This document shows, piece by piece, positions 11,020-21,517 of a DNA stretch of 64,000 nt. The notes below the pieces were generated by a model. That model did not search any database, was not told the DNA's origin, and saw nothing but the letters and a program-made list of their open reading frames with translations. The stretch lies in assembly GCF_027484365.1 (NCBI RefSeq), contig NZ_JAIXTC010000023.1:62001-126000 (forward strand), read 5' to 3'. Origin of the DNA: Brevundimonas sp. (lineage in GTDB: Bacteria > Pseudomonadota > Alphaproteobacteria > Caulobacterales > Caulobacteraceae). Position 1 is the stretch's first letter. Every line of letters starts with the position of its first letter. The translations under genes and the position numbers were made by a program.

Positions 11020-11479
11020 CGTCGTCGATGCGGCGACGCGAAGCCGGATGATGTCCGGCATCCGGGGCAAGAACACCAAACCCGAACTGACGATCCGCAA
11101 GGCGCTGCATGCGCGCGGGTTTCGCTACCGGATCCACTGCAAGGACCTGCCGGGCAATCCGGACCTGTGCCTGCCGAAATATCGGGCGGTGATCTTCGTG
11201 CACGGCTGCTTCTGGCACGGGCACGACTGTCATCTGTTCAAATGGCCGAAGACGCGACCGGAGTTCTGGAAACAGAAGATCGAGCGCAATCAGGCCGTCG
11301 ATGCGGCGGCGCGAGCGCAGCTGTTGGCCGAGGGCTGGCGTGTGATGCAGATTTGGGAATGCTCAATGAAGGGGCGTCAAGCCGCAGAAGTTGACGAGGT
11401 TGTTTCACGCGTGCACCTATGGTTGAAGTCTGGCGATCCGGAAGCGAATGTCACATTGAAAGCAGGCGCTGAGTGCTGA
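11012..11479 (+). CDS. vsr: Very short patch repair endonuclease (Vsr)
   Basis: 155 residues from TTG 11012, inside the end of dcm, with AAGGTGG just upstream. Vsr nicks next to T in the T:G mismatches produced when 5-methylcytosine deaminates. The core matches E. coli Vsr: [18 protein letters not shown], with the catalytic Asp in PD, then CFWHGHDC (zinc/catalytic His region), WKQKIERN and [10 protein letters not shown]. It is translationally coupled to dcm and to the nuclease gene, whose GTG at 11473 overlaps its end by 7 bases. Its presence supports m5C as the modification. Confidence 0.95.
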   Translation: MADVVDAATRSRMMSGIRGKNTKPELTIRKALHARGFRYRIHCKDLPGNPDLCLPKYRAVIFVHGCFWHGHDCHLFKWPKTRPEFWKQKIERNQAVDAAARAQLLAEGWRVMQIWECSMKGRQAAEVDEVVSRVHLWLKSGDPEANVTLKAGAEC

Positions 11480-12768
11480 TTTCTGAAGTCGTTGACTTGA
11501 TGAAGCGACACGGCGCGCGACACATTATCTGCAAGGCCTTGGCGCCCAACGATAACTCCAAGAACCAAGTCTATGTGGCTGGCAGCCTCGACATTCTGAA
11601 CGTCCTTCCAATGGAAGATGTGCGAGAAGAAGTCAGCGAAAGCGGAACCGCCGTACTGAAAGCCAAGCTCAACTTGTATTGGGTAAAGCCGGAGTCGGCG
11701 CTTCAGAACGCGCCGCATGCTCAGTTGATACTTTACCCGCAGTATCCTGAGGTGCGCCTGTCTGGATTCCTGCGGGGGACGAGGAATGCGCCAAACAGCG
11801 TCATGACATCTCGAGACCCCTACAGAACCTTGTTTCTAGGTGTGGGAAGCGCTGGAGAAATCTATGCGTTCGCGAGCCTCGACCCAGAGCTGGCAGCGGC
11901 TGTAGAGGCCTTGCCGTCCGAAACCCAATACGGGTCATTCAAATCCGCCTTGGGCGGGAAGGCCTTTGGCGCGCGGGAACGCCTTATCGAGAAACTCAAA
12001 GCCATTTCAGATTTGGGTTGGGTAAGAGCGCAGAAGCTATCTGTTGACGGAACTTTCGGCGTTTGCCGGGGCCCAAACTGCGGTGGCTTGACGCTTGAGG
12101 CGCTCTTCGGAATCTCACCGAACGGACGCAGCGAACCGGACTACGAGGGCTGGGAGCTAAAAACACATACTGTGGTGGGCTTCGATCGGACGCCGACCGG
12201 CAATCTGACCCTGATGACGCCGGAACCAACTACTGGCATCTACCGCGAGGACGGTGCGGCGCAGTTTGTTCGCATGTTTGGGTACAGTGATGCTGGCATT
12301 CCAGATCGCCTGAATTTTTCTAGCCCGCACAGGATCAATGAGCGCAACTCGCGCACCGGGCTGACGCTGCGTCTGGACGGATACAACGACTGCAGGATCG
12401 ACAATCCACTGGGATCACTGGTCCTGCTCCGCGACAATGACACGGTTGCCGCAGGGTGGCCTTTCGCTGGCCTGCTGTCCCACTGGAACCGGAAACACGC
12501 ACAGGCGGCCTATGTCGCCAACATGTGCCGAGGAAAACCGGACGCCGAGTATCGCTACGGTGCCAGTTGGCGTCTCGGAGAAGGAACAGATTTCAACCGC
12601 TTCCTGCACGCGGTTTCGATCGGCCAGGTCATCTATGATCCCGGCATCAAGCTGGAAGGTGCATCCAGCGACCGACCGCAGCTAAAGCGTCGCAACCAGT
12701 TCCGTATCAGGTCGAAAGACCTCGGCAGCCTGTACGCCAGCTTTACGAACGTGCGGTCACCCGACTAG
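11473..12768 (+). CDS. MvaI/BcnI-family restriction endonuclease with N-terminal extension
   Basis: 431 residues from GTG 11473, overlapping vsr. The C-terminal part resembles the monomeric CCNGG-cutting enzymes MvaI and BcnI: GGLTLEALFGI, then EPDYEGWELKTH with candidate metal-site residues Asp223, Glu228 and Lys230, followed by a Tyr/Trp-rich recognition half. MvaI and BcnI are about 240 residues, so roughly 170 N-terminal residues are extra; they show no motif I recognise and may be a separate recognition or regulatory domain. Base composition drops relative to dcm, as is common in acquired restriction genes. The last gene of the operon. Confidence 0.85.
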   Translation: MLISEVVDLMKRHGARHIICKALAPNDNSKNQVYVAGSLDILNVLPMEDVREEVSESGTAVLKAKLNLYWVKPESALQNAPHAQLILYPQYPEVRLSGFLRGTRNAPNSVMTSRDPYRTLFLGVGSAGEIYAFASLDPELAAAVEALPSETQYGSFKSALGGKAFGARERLIEKLKAISDLGWVRAQKLSVDGTFGVCRGPNCGGLTLEALFGISPNGRSEPDYEGWELKTHTVVGFDRTPTGNLTLMTPEPTTGIYREDGAAQFVRMFGYSDAGIPDRLNFSSPHRINERNSRTGLTLRLDGYNDCRIDNPLGSLVLLRDNDTVAAGWPFAGLLSHWNRKHAQAAYVANMCRGKPDAEYRYGASWRLGEGTDFNRFLHAVSIGQVIYDPGIKLEGASSDRPQLKRRNQFRIRSKDLGSLYASFTNVRSPD

Positions 12769-12924
12769 CGACAACAACCCTTCAACGATACGGCAGAGTT
12801 TAGGGCGATGCCTGAGCGACTTCGAGCGCGCGGGTTGGAAATCGCCAAGGCGATGGCGGAACAGTGGAGCTCCGTCGGCTGACGGCGCGGCTGCGGCCGG
12901 CCCCCTCCACCGCTTCGCGGTCCC

Positions 12925-12943
12925 CCTCCCCCAAGGGGGGAGG
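12925..12943. repeat. Short G/C-rich hairpin in intergenic repeat
   Basis: The gap 12769-13052 (284 bases) has no gene I accept. It contains an inverted repeat CCTCCCCC-aa-GGGGGGAGG, and just before it CCGC-ttc-GCGG. Such paired palindromes recur in this window and look like a REP-type family. The T-poor flank argues against an intrinsic terminator for the restriction operon. Confidence 0.6.
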
Positions 12944-13052
12944 ATCACGATACCCATCAACACATCCCCCGATTTCGCCTTGCGGATCAAAGGCCGGCAC
13001 TATTCAGGGGCTTCTTGCGCGCATACGCTCGCGGCGGCCGCACACTGTCGGC

Positions 13053-13634
13053 ATGACCAAAGCTCCTCCCGAAGTCCCCGCGAACTATTACCTTCTCTCG
13101 GACGAGACCTGGGCGCTGATCGTCGAGGACTACGCCAACGGGGCCATGGCGAAGGAGGTGGCCGCGAAGTGGAGGGTCGGGCCCAACTCCGTCTATCGTC
13201 ACGCCAGCGCGGCCGGGCTGACCAAGCGGGAATGCGGCGACGAGAGGGCGCGCGCCCACGCAGAGGCGGTGACGCAGGCGGCCTGGGCGCGGGATGACCC
13301 CCCGGGGCCGGCGACGACCGGGCCGACCCTGACCGCCCTGTTCGCTCCGCCGCCGGAAGAGGACCCGGACGCGGGCGATCCCGGCGCGCTGGCGCGGGCG
13401 GCGATCCTGGCCTCCGGCCGGGCGATGAAGGGGCGACTGTGGGCCGAGGCCAAGGCTCTGGCCGGGCTGGCGGAGAGCTATGCCCGGCTGGGCGACCGTA
13501 TGGTCGGAGAGTTCGAGAGCGATCGGCCGTCGCCGCAGGACGCGGCGGCGCTGGCCTATGTGCTGGAACGGCTGGAGGCGGAAGATCGGGAGGCCGAACG
13601 GCGGGGCGAGATCGAACGGGAGGCGGGGGCGTGA
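13053..13634 (+). CDS. Helix-turn-helix protein of unknown function
   Basis: 193 residues from ATG 13053; the frame is open further upstream but there it is only the intergenic repeat. Residues about 12-50 read as a resolvase-like HTH: ETWALIVEDYANGAMAKEVAAKW then a second helix with NSVYRHASAAGL. The rest is Ala/Glu/Arg-rich, with an amphipathic region and an acidic C-terminus. It looks like a small DNA-binding protein, perhaps a terminase-small-subunit-like or regulatory protein, but no phage genes are near. Soluble, no signal peptide. Function unknown. Confidence 0.7.
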   Translation: MTKAPPEVPANYYLLSDETWALIVEDYANGAMAKEVAAKWRVGPNSVYRHASAAGLTKRECGDERARAHAEAVTQAAWARDDPPGPATTGPTLTALFAPPPEEDPDAGDPGALARAAILASGRAMKGRLWAEAKALAGLAESYARLGDRMVGEFESDRPSPQDAAALAYVLERLEAEDREAERRGEIEREAGA

Positions 13635-13720
13635 CGATGTCGGCAAGCCGCTTGCCCCGGGGCGAGGCCTGCGCCTAGTCTGGATTGTGGCCGAAATGGG
13701 CGGCGCGGGAGTGGTGTGGC

Positions 13721-14467
13721 GTGCGCGGTGAGTTCGGTCTTCTTCTGGCGCTGGCGGCGTCCCTGCCGACGATGATGGCGGGGGCGGCGGAGGCCGGGGC
13801 TCCGGTCTCCGAAAGTCGGGCCGCGCAGGCCGTGCCGATCTTCCAGCCGGGCGCCCCCGGACAGCCGTCGCGGGTGGTGACGCCGGAAGAGGCGATGGCC
13901 CTGGGGCGGACGACCTACACCGCGGCCGACGTCGGCTTCATGCAGCATATGATCGTCCACCACGCCCAGGCGGTGGAGATGGTCGCCCTGCTGGACACGC
14001 GCGGATCGGACCGGCGGGTGAAGCTTCTGGGGCGTCGCATCGCCCTGAGCCAGGAGGCCGAGATCGCCCTGATGCGCGGCTGGCTGGCCGAGCGGGGTCA
14101 GCCCGAGACGATGCCGGGGATGGATCACGCCGCCATGGGGCACGGGGCCCATGCGGGCATGGATCACGGGAGCATGGGCCACGGGAGCATGGGGCACGGG
14201 CCCGATCCCGACGACACCCCGGTGATGGCCGGGATGCTGACTCCGCGCCAGATGCGGACCCTGGCGGCGGCGAGCGGGACGGACTTCGACCGGCTGTTCC
14301 TGGCCGGGATGATCCAGCATCATCAGGGGGCGATCGACATGGTCGAGGCCCTGATGGCGACACCCGACGCCGCCCAGGACACCCTGTTGTCCGACTTCAC
14401 GAATGCGGTCGTCGCCGATCAGTCGACCGAGATCCTGCGTATGCAGTCCCTGTCCGCCGAACTCTGA
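13721..14467 (+). CDS. Exported DUF305 protein with Met/His metal-binding stretch
   Basis: About 248 residues from GTG 13721, chosen because it puts the hydrophobic signal peptide (GLLLALAASLP) at the N-terminus and an A-x-A type cleavage near AGAAEAGA. Two DUF305 halves are visible, each with a His-rich helix: MQHMIVHHAQAVEM and IQHHQGAIDM. Between them is a low-complexity run of MDH, GHG and SMGHG units (about 14110-14205 in DNA), typical of copper-binding sequences. The next gene, 47 bases downstream, is an exported LVIVD protein; the pair probably works together in the periplasm. A role in copper or silver handling is inference. Confidence 0.85.
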   Translation: MRGEFGLLLALAASLPTMMAGAAEAGAPVSESRAAQAVPIFQPGAPGQPSRVVTPEEAMALGRTTYTAADVGFMQHMIVHHAQAVEMVALLDTRGSDRRVKLLGRRIALSQEAEIALMRGWLAERGQPETMPGMDHAAMGHGAHAGMDHGSMGHGSMGHGPDPDDTPVMAGMLTPRQMRTLAAASGTDFDRLFLAGMIQHHQGAIDMVEALMATPDAAQDTLLSDFTNAVVADQSTEILRMQSLSAEL

Positions 14468-14514
14468 CCCTTCGCCCCTCCATCCTTCGCCCCCCCCTTT
14501 GAACGAGGCCCGCC

Positions 14515-16359
14515 ATGACCGTCCGCCGCACCCTGCTTTCCTCCGTCGCCGCATTGGGGCTGTTGCTGGGGGCGACCGCCGCCGCGGCGCAGCAGTCCTC
14601 GGCGGGCGGGTCGGTTCAGGTGATCGGGACGGATGCCCGATCGAGCCTGTCGGCCGGTTACGACGACGCCGGACTGGCGGCCGTGGGCCTGTCGCTGGTC
14701 AGCCATACGCCGCATGCGCCGGGCTTCGGCACCCGCGAGACGATGTTCTCGCCGCCGCGCAACGCCGAGGAGGGCGCCGCCATGCGGGCGGCGAGGGAGG
14801 GGAACCCGAGCTTCAGCGTCCTGGGCACGGCCAACTCCGATCTGGCGATGTCGAACGGGCGTCTGTTCGTCGGCAACTTCAACGGCTTCAACGCCTATGA
14901 CGTCACGGGCGACACGCCACGGCTGGTGATGTCGGTGGTCTGCCCCGGCGGTCAGGGCGACGTCTCGGTGCACGGCGACCTGTTGTTCATGTCGGTCGAG
15001 GAGAACCGCGGGCGGCTCGACTGCGGCACGGGCGGCAATGAGGGCGAGGTCAGCGCCGAGCGGTTCCGCGGGGTGCGGATCTTCGACATCTCCGACCTGA
15101 ACAACCCGCGCCAAATCGCGGCGGTCCAGACCTGCCGCGGGTCGCACACCCATACCCTGGTGCCGGATCCATCGGACCGGAACGTCCTCTATATCTACGG
15201 CCAGGGCACGTCCGACGTGCGCGAGACGGGCGAGCTCGACATCTGCACCGACGGCGAGCCGGATGAAAACCCGGAGACGGCCCTGTTCTCGATCGACGTG
15301 ATCAAGGTGCCGCTGGACCATCCCGAGGCCGCCGCCCTGGTGAACCGTCCGCGCATCTTCGCCGATGCCGCGACCGGCCGGGTCGCGGGCCTGTGGCGTG
15401 GCGGACGGGCCGGCATCGCCACCCAGGACACGGCCCAGACCAACCAGTGCCACGACATCACCGTCTATCCGGAGATCGGCCTGGCGGGCGGCGCCTGCAG
15501 CGGCAACGGCATCCTGCTGGACATCACCGACCCAGTGAACCCGCGCAGGACCTCGGACATCTTCGATCCCGACATGGCCTACTGGCACTCGGCGACCTTC
15601 AACAACGCCGGCGACAAGGTGGTCTTCACCGACGAGTGGGGCGGCGGTATCGGCGCGCGCTGCCGGGCCGAGGATCCGGCCACCTGGGGCGCCAATATGA
15701 TCGCCACGATCGCCGACCGCACCCTGACCGGACGCAGCTTCCACAAACTGCCGACGGCCCAGGGCGCGACCGAGAACTGCGTCGCCCACAACGGCAACAT
15801 CATCCCCGTCCCCGGGCGCGACCTGATGGTGCAGTCCTGGTACCAGGGCGGGGTCTCGATCATGGACTTCACCGATCCCGCCCACGCCGTGGAGATCGCC
15901 TATTTCGACCGCGGCCCGATCAGCGCCGAGCGGCTGTACGTCGGCGGCTCGTGGTCGGCCTACTGGTTCAACGGGCGGATCTACTCGAGCGAGATCGCGC
16001 GGGGGCTGGACGTGCTGAAGCTGCTGCCGTCGGACCAGCTGTCGGCGGCCGAGATCGCGGCGGCCGAGGCCATCATGGCCGAAGAGATCAACCCGCAGAC
16101 CCAGACGAAGATCGAATGGGCCGACAGCCCTGACGTGGCGGAGTCCTATGTCGACCAGCTGGCGCGTTCCGCTGTGATCACGGACGATGTCGAGGCGCGG
16201 GCGCGCACCCTGATCGAGGGCTGGCGTTCGGGCACCGCCGACAAGGCGATGGCGGGTCGGCTGGCGGGCGAGCTGGCGACGGCTCCCGACGGCGCGACCG
16301 ATGCGACCAGGGCGCGGATGGGCTCCCTGTCGGCCCTGCTGGGAAGATTGGCCGCCTAG
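14515..16359 (+). CDS. Exported LVIVD-repeat protein (predicted beta-propeller)
   Basis: 614 residues with a clear signal peptide (LSSVAALGLLLGATAAAAQ). The body has repeated units ending in VxIFDISDLNNPRQIAAVQT, ILLDITDPVNPRRTS and VSIMDFTDPAHAVEIAYF, which match the LVIVD repeat expected to form a propeller. Several paired Cys suggest disulfides in the periplasm. It follows the DUF305 gene with a short gap and is closed by a strong terminator at 16383-16413, so the two genes form a unit. No catalytic motif was recognised. Confidence 0.85.
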   Translation: MTVRRTLLSSVAALGLLLGATAAAAQQSSAGGSVQVIGTDARSSLSAGYDDAGLAAVGLSLVSHTPHAPGFGTRETMFSPPRNAEEGAAMRAAREGNPSFSVLGTANSDLAMSNGRLFVGNFNGFNAYDVTGDTPRLVMSVVCPGGQGDVSVHGDLLFMSVEENRGRLDCGTGGNEGEVSAERFRGVRIFDISDLNNPRQIAAVQTCRGSHTHTLVPDPSDRNVLYIYGQGTSDVRETGELDICTDGEPDENPETALFSIDVIKVPLDHPEAAALVNRPRIFADAATGRVAGLWRGGRAGIATQDTAQTNQCHDITVYPEIGLAGGACSGNGILLDITDPVNPRRTSDIFDPDMAYWHSATFNNAGDKVVFTDEWGGGIGARCRAEDPATWGANMIATIADRTLTGRSFHKLPTAQGATENCVAHNGNIIPVPGRDLMVQSWYQGGVSIMDFTDPAHAVEIAYFDRGPISAERLYVGGSWSAYWFNGRIYSSEIARGLDVLKLLPSDQLSAAEIAAAEAIMAEEINPQTQTKIEWADSPDVAESYVDQLARSAVITDDVEARARTLIEGWRSGTADKAMAGRLAGELATAPDGATDATRARMGSLSALLGRLAA

Positions 16360-16382
16360 ACATCGTCAGGCTTCGGACAATC

Positions 16383-16413
16383 GGGCGGCAGGAGCGATCC
16401 TGCCGCCCTTTTT
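16383..16413 (+). terminator. Intrinsic terminator after LVIVD gene
   Basis: Perfect 11-bp stem GGGCGGCAGGA / TCCTGCCGCCC with loop GCGA, followed directly by TTTTT. It lies 23 bases after the stop codon and separates the DUF305/LVIVD unit from katG. Confidence 0.95.
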
Positions 16414-16429
16414 GCCCGTCTGATGATAA

Positions 16430-18739
<2,310 letters not shown>

Positions 18740-18748
18740 CGGGGGACC

Positions 18749-19420
18749 CTACCCCCGTCGGAAGGCGGCGACGGCGTCGACGGCGGCGCGGACCGAGGTC
18801 TCGATCCCGGCCCAGTCGCCCGCCTTCACCGCCGCGTCGGTGACCAGTTTGGAGCCCATGCCCGCCGCCACGATCCCGGCGCCGAACCATTTCGCGATGG
18901 AGGCGGCGTCGGGGTCGACTCCGCCGGTCGGCATGATCTTCGTCCAGGGCATGGGCCCCATCACCGCCTTGACGAAGTCCGGCCCGCCGACCGAGGCGCC
19001 GGGGAAGAGCTTGATGATGTCGCAGCCCAGGGCGTGGGCCTCGGTGATGTCGCGCACCGAGCCGCAGCCGGGGAAGTAGGCGACCATGCGGCGGTTGCAG
19101 ACCGTCGCCACCTCGGGCACCAGGGCCGGCGAGACCACGAACCGCGCGGCGCGGTTCAGGTACATCGCCGCGGTCCCCGCATCGAGCACCGAGCCGATGC
19201 CCAGGACGATGTCCGGATCGGTCCGGCCCAGCTCCTTTGCGATCTCGGCGAACAGGTCGACGGCGAAGTCGCCCCGGTTGGTGAACTCGATCACCGGCGC
19301 CCCGCCGCGCGCACAGGCGCGGATCACACTCATCGCGACCTCGGGGTCGGGATTGTAGAAGACCGGGCAGACGCCCTGGGCTTCGAGGGCTTTCAGGACG
19401 GATACGCGGTCGATCGGCAT
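18749..19420 (-). CDS. eda: 2-dehydro-3-deoxy-phosphogluconate (KDPG) aldolase
   Basis: 223 residues. Class I aldolase that splits KDPG into pyruvate and glyceraldehyde 3-phosphate in the Entner-Doudoroff pathway. The family signature with the base Glu is IEFTNRGD, the Schiff-base Lys lies in DIIKLFPG, and IMPTGGV is the phosphate-binding loop. ATG at 19420 has GGAG upstream. The edd/zwf genes are not adjacent, so it is a stand-alone gene here; related KHG or KDPGal aldolases are possible alternatives. Confidence 0.92.
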   Translation of the reverse strand: MPIDRVSVLKALEAQGVCPVFYNPDPEVAMSVIRACARGGAPVIEFTNRGDFAVDLFAEIAKELGRTDPDIVLGIGSVLDAGTAAMYLNRAARFVVSPALVPEVATVCNRRMVAYFPGCGSVRDITEAHALGCDIIKLFPGASVGGPDFVKAVMGPMPWTKIMPTGGVDPDAASIAKWFGAGIVAAGMGSKLVTDAAVKAGDWAGIETSVRAAVDAVAAFRRG

Positions 19421-19517
19421 GGGTCTGGCTCCGGGGATGCCGCACCGGGATCGCGGATCGATGGGCGGTCCGTCAAGCCACTTCGGGTTTCAGAGGTCGG
19501 CGGGTGTGGGGCTGACC

Positions 19518-20081
19518 TCAGACGCCGGGTTCGCGGCGGGCCTCCTCCGTCACGGCGCCGATCGGGCGCGGCTGGTCCGGCGAGAGCCAGCCCGGCGGCA
19601 GGGGCTCGGCATAGCCGGGCGGGACAGGGAAGCCGTCGCCATAGGCGAAGCGGCCCGTGGCGCCCCGGAAGCCCAGGATGTACCAGACCTCGATCATATA
19701 GCCGTGGGCGCGATCGCGATCCTCGGTCATCGTCCCGCTCACCCGCCGCCCGGCCGCGCCGATCAGGTCGGCGACATCGCGGGCGGGCAGGGGACCGTCG
19801 GGGCGGGCGAGAACGGCGTCGATCAGGTCATTGACGGCGGCGTTCAGGGTGGCTTCGTCCCCGGGCGTCTCCGCCCCGGTATAGTAGAGGGGCGGGACAT
19901 CCTCGGGCCGGAATTTGGGCTCGGTCCGCAGGGCGATGAGGCGGGCGCGCCGGTCCGGGGTCAGGGTGACGACCTCGGTGCTCGTCGACGGAAGCATCGA
20001 AATCCACCGGATATAGACCCACCCGCCGCCGGCCAGCAGGAGCAGGGTCAGGACAGCCAGGGCGATCAGGGCGATCCGCAT
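19518..20081 (-). CDS. Membrane-anchored protein of unknown function
   Basis: 187 residues. One N-terminal membrane helix (residues 3-25, IALIALAVLTLLLLAGGGW) leaves about 160 residues outside the cytoplasm. The soluble part has a charged middle and a C-terminal segment rich in Pro/Gly with YMIEVWYILGFRGATGRFAYGDGF. No family recognised and no catalytic motif seen. It is downstream of the IPTL-CTERM gene on the same strand, with a palindromic repeat between them, so cotranscription is uncertain. Confidence 0.7.
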   Translation of the reverse strand: MRIALIALAVLTLLLLAGGGWVYIRWISMLPSTSTEVVTLTPDRRARLIALRTEPKFRPEDVPPLYYTGAETPGDEATLNAAVNDLIDAVLARPDGPLPARDVADLIGAAGRRVSGTMTEDRDRAHGYMIEVWYILGFRGATGRFAYGDGFPVPPGYAEPLPPGWLSPDQPRPIGAVTEEARREPGV

Positions 20082-20124
20082 GGCGGCCAGTCTAGCGCAG
20101 GTGCGCGATCAGGGTCATCAGGAG

Positions 20125-20145
20125 CCCTCTCCCGCCGGGAGAGGG
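20125..20145. repeat. Single palindrome of the CCCTCTCCC repeat family
   Basis: Arms CCCTCTCCC and GGGAGAGGG around a 3-base loop, identical in arms to the four hairpins at 21302-21718. A short stretch at about 20153-20175 after it resembles the 3' end of the pentad-repeat gene at 21030-21060 (the minus strand reads RLTIGRVERV-stop). Confidence 0.85.
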
Positions 20146-20174
20146 CGCTCAAACCCGCTCCACCCGTCCGATCG

Positions 20175-20918
20175 TCAGGCGGGGCGGCGCGAGACCGCCA
20201 TCAGGCCGCCGACGGTCGCCAGTATCAGGCACAGCGCCAGGAAGGCCCATTCCGACAGCGTCGGGACGGGCGTGGGGGCGGCGACCTGGAAGGTGACCGG
20301 CCCGGACACGCTGCCCAGGCTGGTCTGGTTGTCGGTCTGGCTGGCCGAGCAACTGCCGTTGGCGCCGGTCAGGGCGGCGGCGCTCGGTCCATCGCTCCGC
20401 GTGAGGCACAGGCGATTGTTGTACCCCACGGCGGAGTTCTGAAGCACAGCCACATAGGAGATGTACGAGTTCGGATCATCGGTGACGCCCGCCTGGAATG
20501 GAGGGCCGGTCAGCTTCTGCACGATGAACCGGAAGGCCGTCACCGTGCCCGCGCCGTTCGTGGTGACCGCGGCCGTGTGCAGGTTGATGTTGGGACCCGG
20601 TGTATAGGTCCGCACCCCGTCGTTCAGGTTGAAGCCCGTCACCTGGAGGCCGACATCCGACAGCGTCAGGTTCGGGGCCAGAGGGGCGGCGAAGGTGATC
20701 GTGCCCTGGACCTTCATCGCGGTCGTGTAGTTGAAACACTCACTGAGAGTGCAGGCAGGGGCGGCCGCCACGCTGGCGTAGGTCGGCGATTCAATCGTGT
20801 AGGTGGTGCTTTGCGCCGTCGCCGCGCCTGCGGCGGCCCAGAGCGCGAGGGCTGAGATCCAGGCCGTCACAAGCCCGATGAACCCGACCGGCCGACGGCC
20901 CCTGGTCATTGCCGACAT
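20175..20918 (-). CDS. Exported protein with IPTL-CTERM sorting signal
   Basis: 247 residues from ATG 20918, which has GGGGAGGGG just upstream; the frame opens 21 codons earlier without a good site. A signal peptide is at the N-terminus (ALALWAAAGAATAQ). The C-terminus ends VPTLSEWAFLALCLILATVG, then a basic tail SRRPA: this is the tripartite PTLSEW motif, membrane helix and basic end of the IPTL-CTERM class, which in other bacteria is associated with exosortase-type processing. The body is beta-rich, Thr/Asn-rich, with a few Cys, and has no motif I recognise. No exosortase gene is in the window. Confidence 0.8.
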   Translation of the reverse strand: MSAMTRGRRPVGFIGLVTAWISALALWAAAGAATAQSTTYTIESPTYASVAAAPACTLSECFNYTTAMKVQGTITFAAPLAPNLTLSDVGLQVTGFNLNDGVRTYTPGPNINLHTAAVTTNGAGTVTAFRFIVQKLTGPPFQAGVTDDPNSYISYVAVLQNSAVGYNNRLCLTRSDGPSAAALTGANGSCSASQTDNQTSLGSVSGPVTFQVAAPTPVPTLSEWAFLALCLILATVGGLMAVSRRPA

Positions 20919-21029
20919 CTGTCCCCTCCCCTGGACGTGAAGCCCGACGAGCGACGAGCCTGATAACTGATCACCGATCATACTTCTTCGGCCGGTGCAA
21001 GGGGCAGTATGACGAGGGCGGCCCGGACT

Positions 21030-21284
21030 CTACAGCCGCTCCACCCGCCCGATCCTCAGCCGCCCGACGCTGAGTTCGTCGACATGCAGCCGCCGCACCG
21101 TCGCGCGGCCCACCGACAGCCGGCCGACGGCCAGGGCGCCGATGGCCAGGGCCCCGATCGCCAGCGCGCCGAGCATCAGGGAGCCGACCGCGCCGGTCCC
21201 CAGGGCACGCGCGCCGGAGGCGACGGCACCGGCCCTGGCGGACCTGACGGCCACGGGCGGGGTGAGGCGGAGGGGATGGGTCAT
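21030..21284 (-). CDS. Small pentad-repeat protein
   Basis: 84 residues. The C-terminal half is built of about nine five-residue units (GALAI, GALAI, GALAV, GRLSV, GRATV, RRLHV, DELSV, GRLRI, GRVER), hydrophobic at every fifth position, as in right-handed beta-helical pentapeptide-type proteins. The N-terminal half is Ala/Arg-rich. No ribosome site was seen upstream of the ATG. It lies between palindromic repeats. The regular five-residue periodicity supports a real protein, but its role is unknown. Confidence 0.6.
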   Translation of the reverse strand: MTHPLRLTPPVAVRSARAGAVASGARALGTGAVGSLMLGALAIGALAIGALAVGRLSVGRATVRRLHVDELSVGRLRIGRVERL

Positions 21285-21301
21285 GGGGGGAGAATAGCAC
21301 T

Positions 21302-21503
21302 CCCTCTCCCGGCGGGAGAGGGCTTGAGGCTCGCACAGCGCAGCGCGCCGCCAGCCGAAAGGGTGAGGGGCAGCCGTTGAAGTCGGCGTCAGCCGTGTCC
21401 GTGCGACGGCTCACGCCGACGGACCCGCCAGCCCCTCACCCTTGAGCGCAATCCTGATCGCTGGCGCTCTCAGGCGCTCAAGCCCTCTCCCGCCGGGAGA
21501 GGG
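21302..21503. repeat. Nested palindromic repeat element, copy A
   Basis: 202 bases bounded by perfect 9-bp hairpins CCCTCTCCC-ggc-GGGAGAGGG (left) and CCCTCTCCC-gcc-GGGAGAGGG (right). Inside, CTTGAGGCTC and GAAAGGGTGAGGGGC on the left are answered by GCCCCTCACCC and GCGCTCAAG on the right, so the whole element can fold on itself. The gap 21285-21914 (630 bases) holds only this element, copy B, and about 195 bases (21719-21914) in which I see no further feature. Confidence 0.92.
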
Positions 21504-21517
21504 AGGATCAACGGCGC

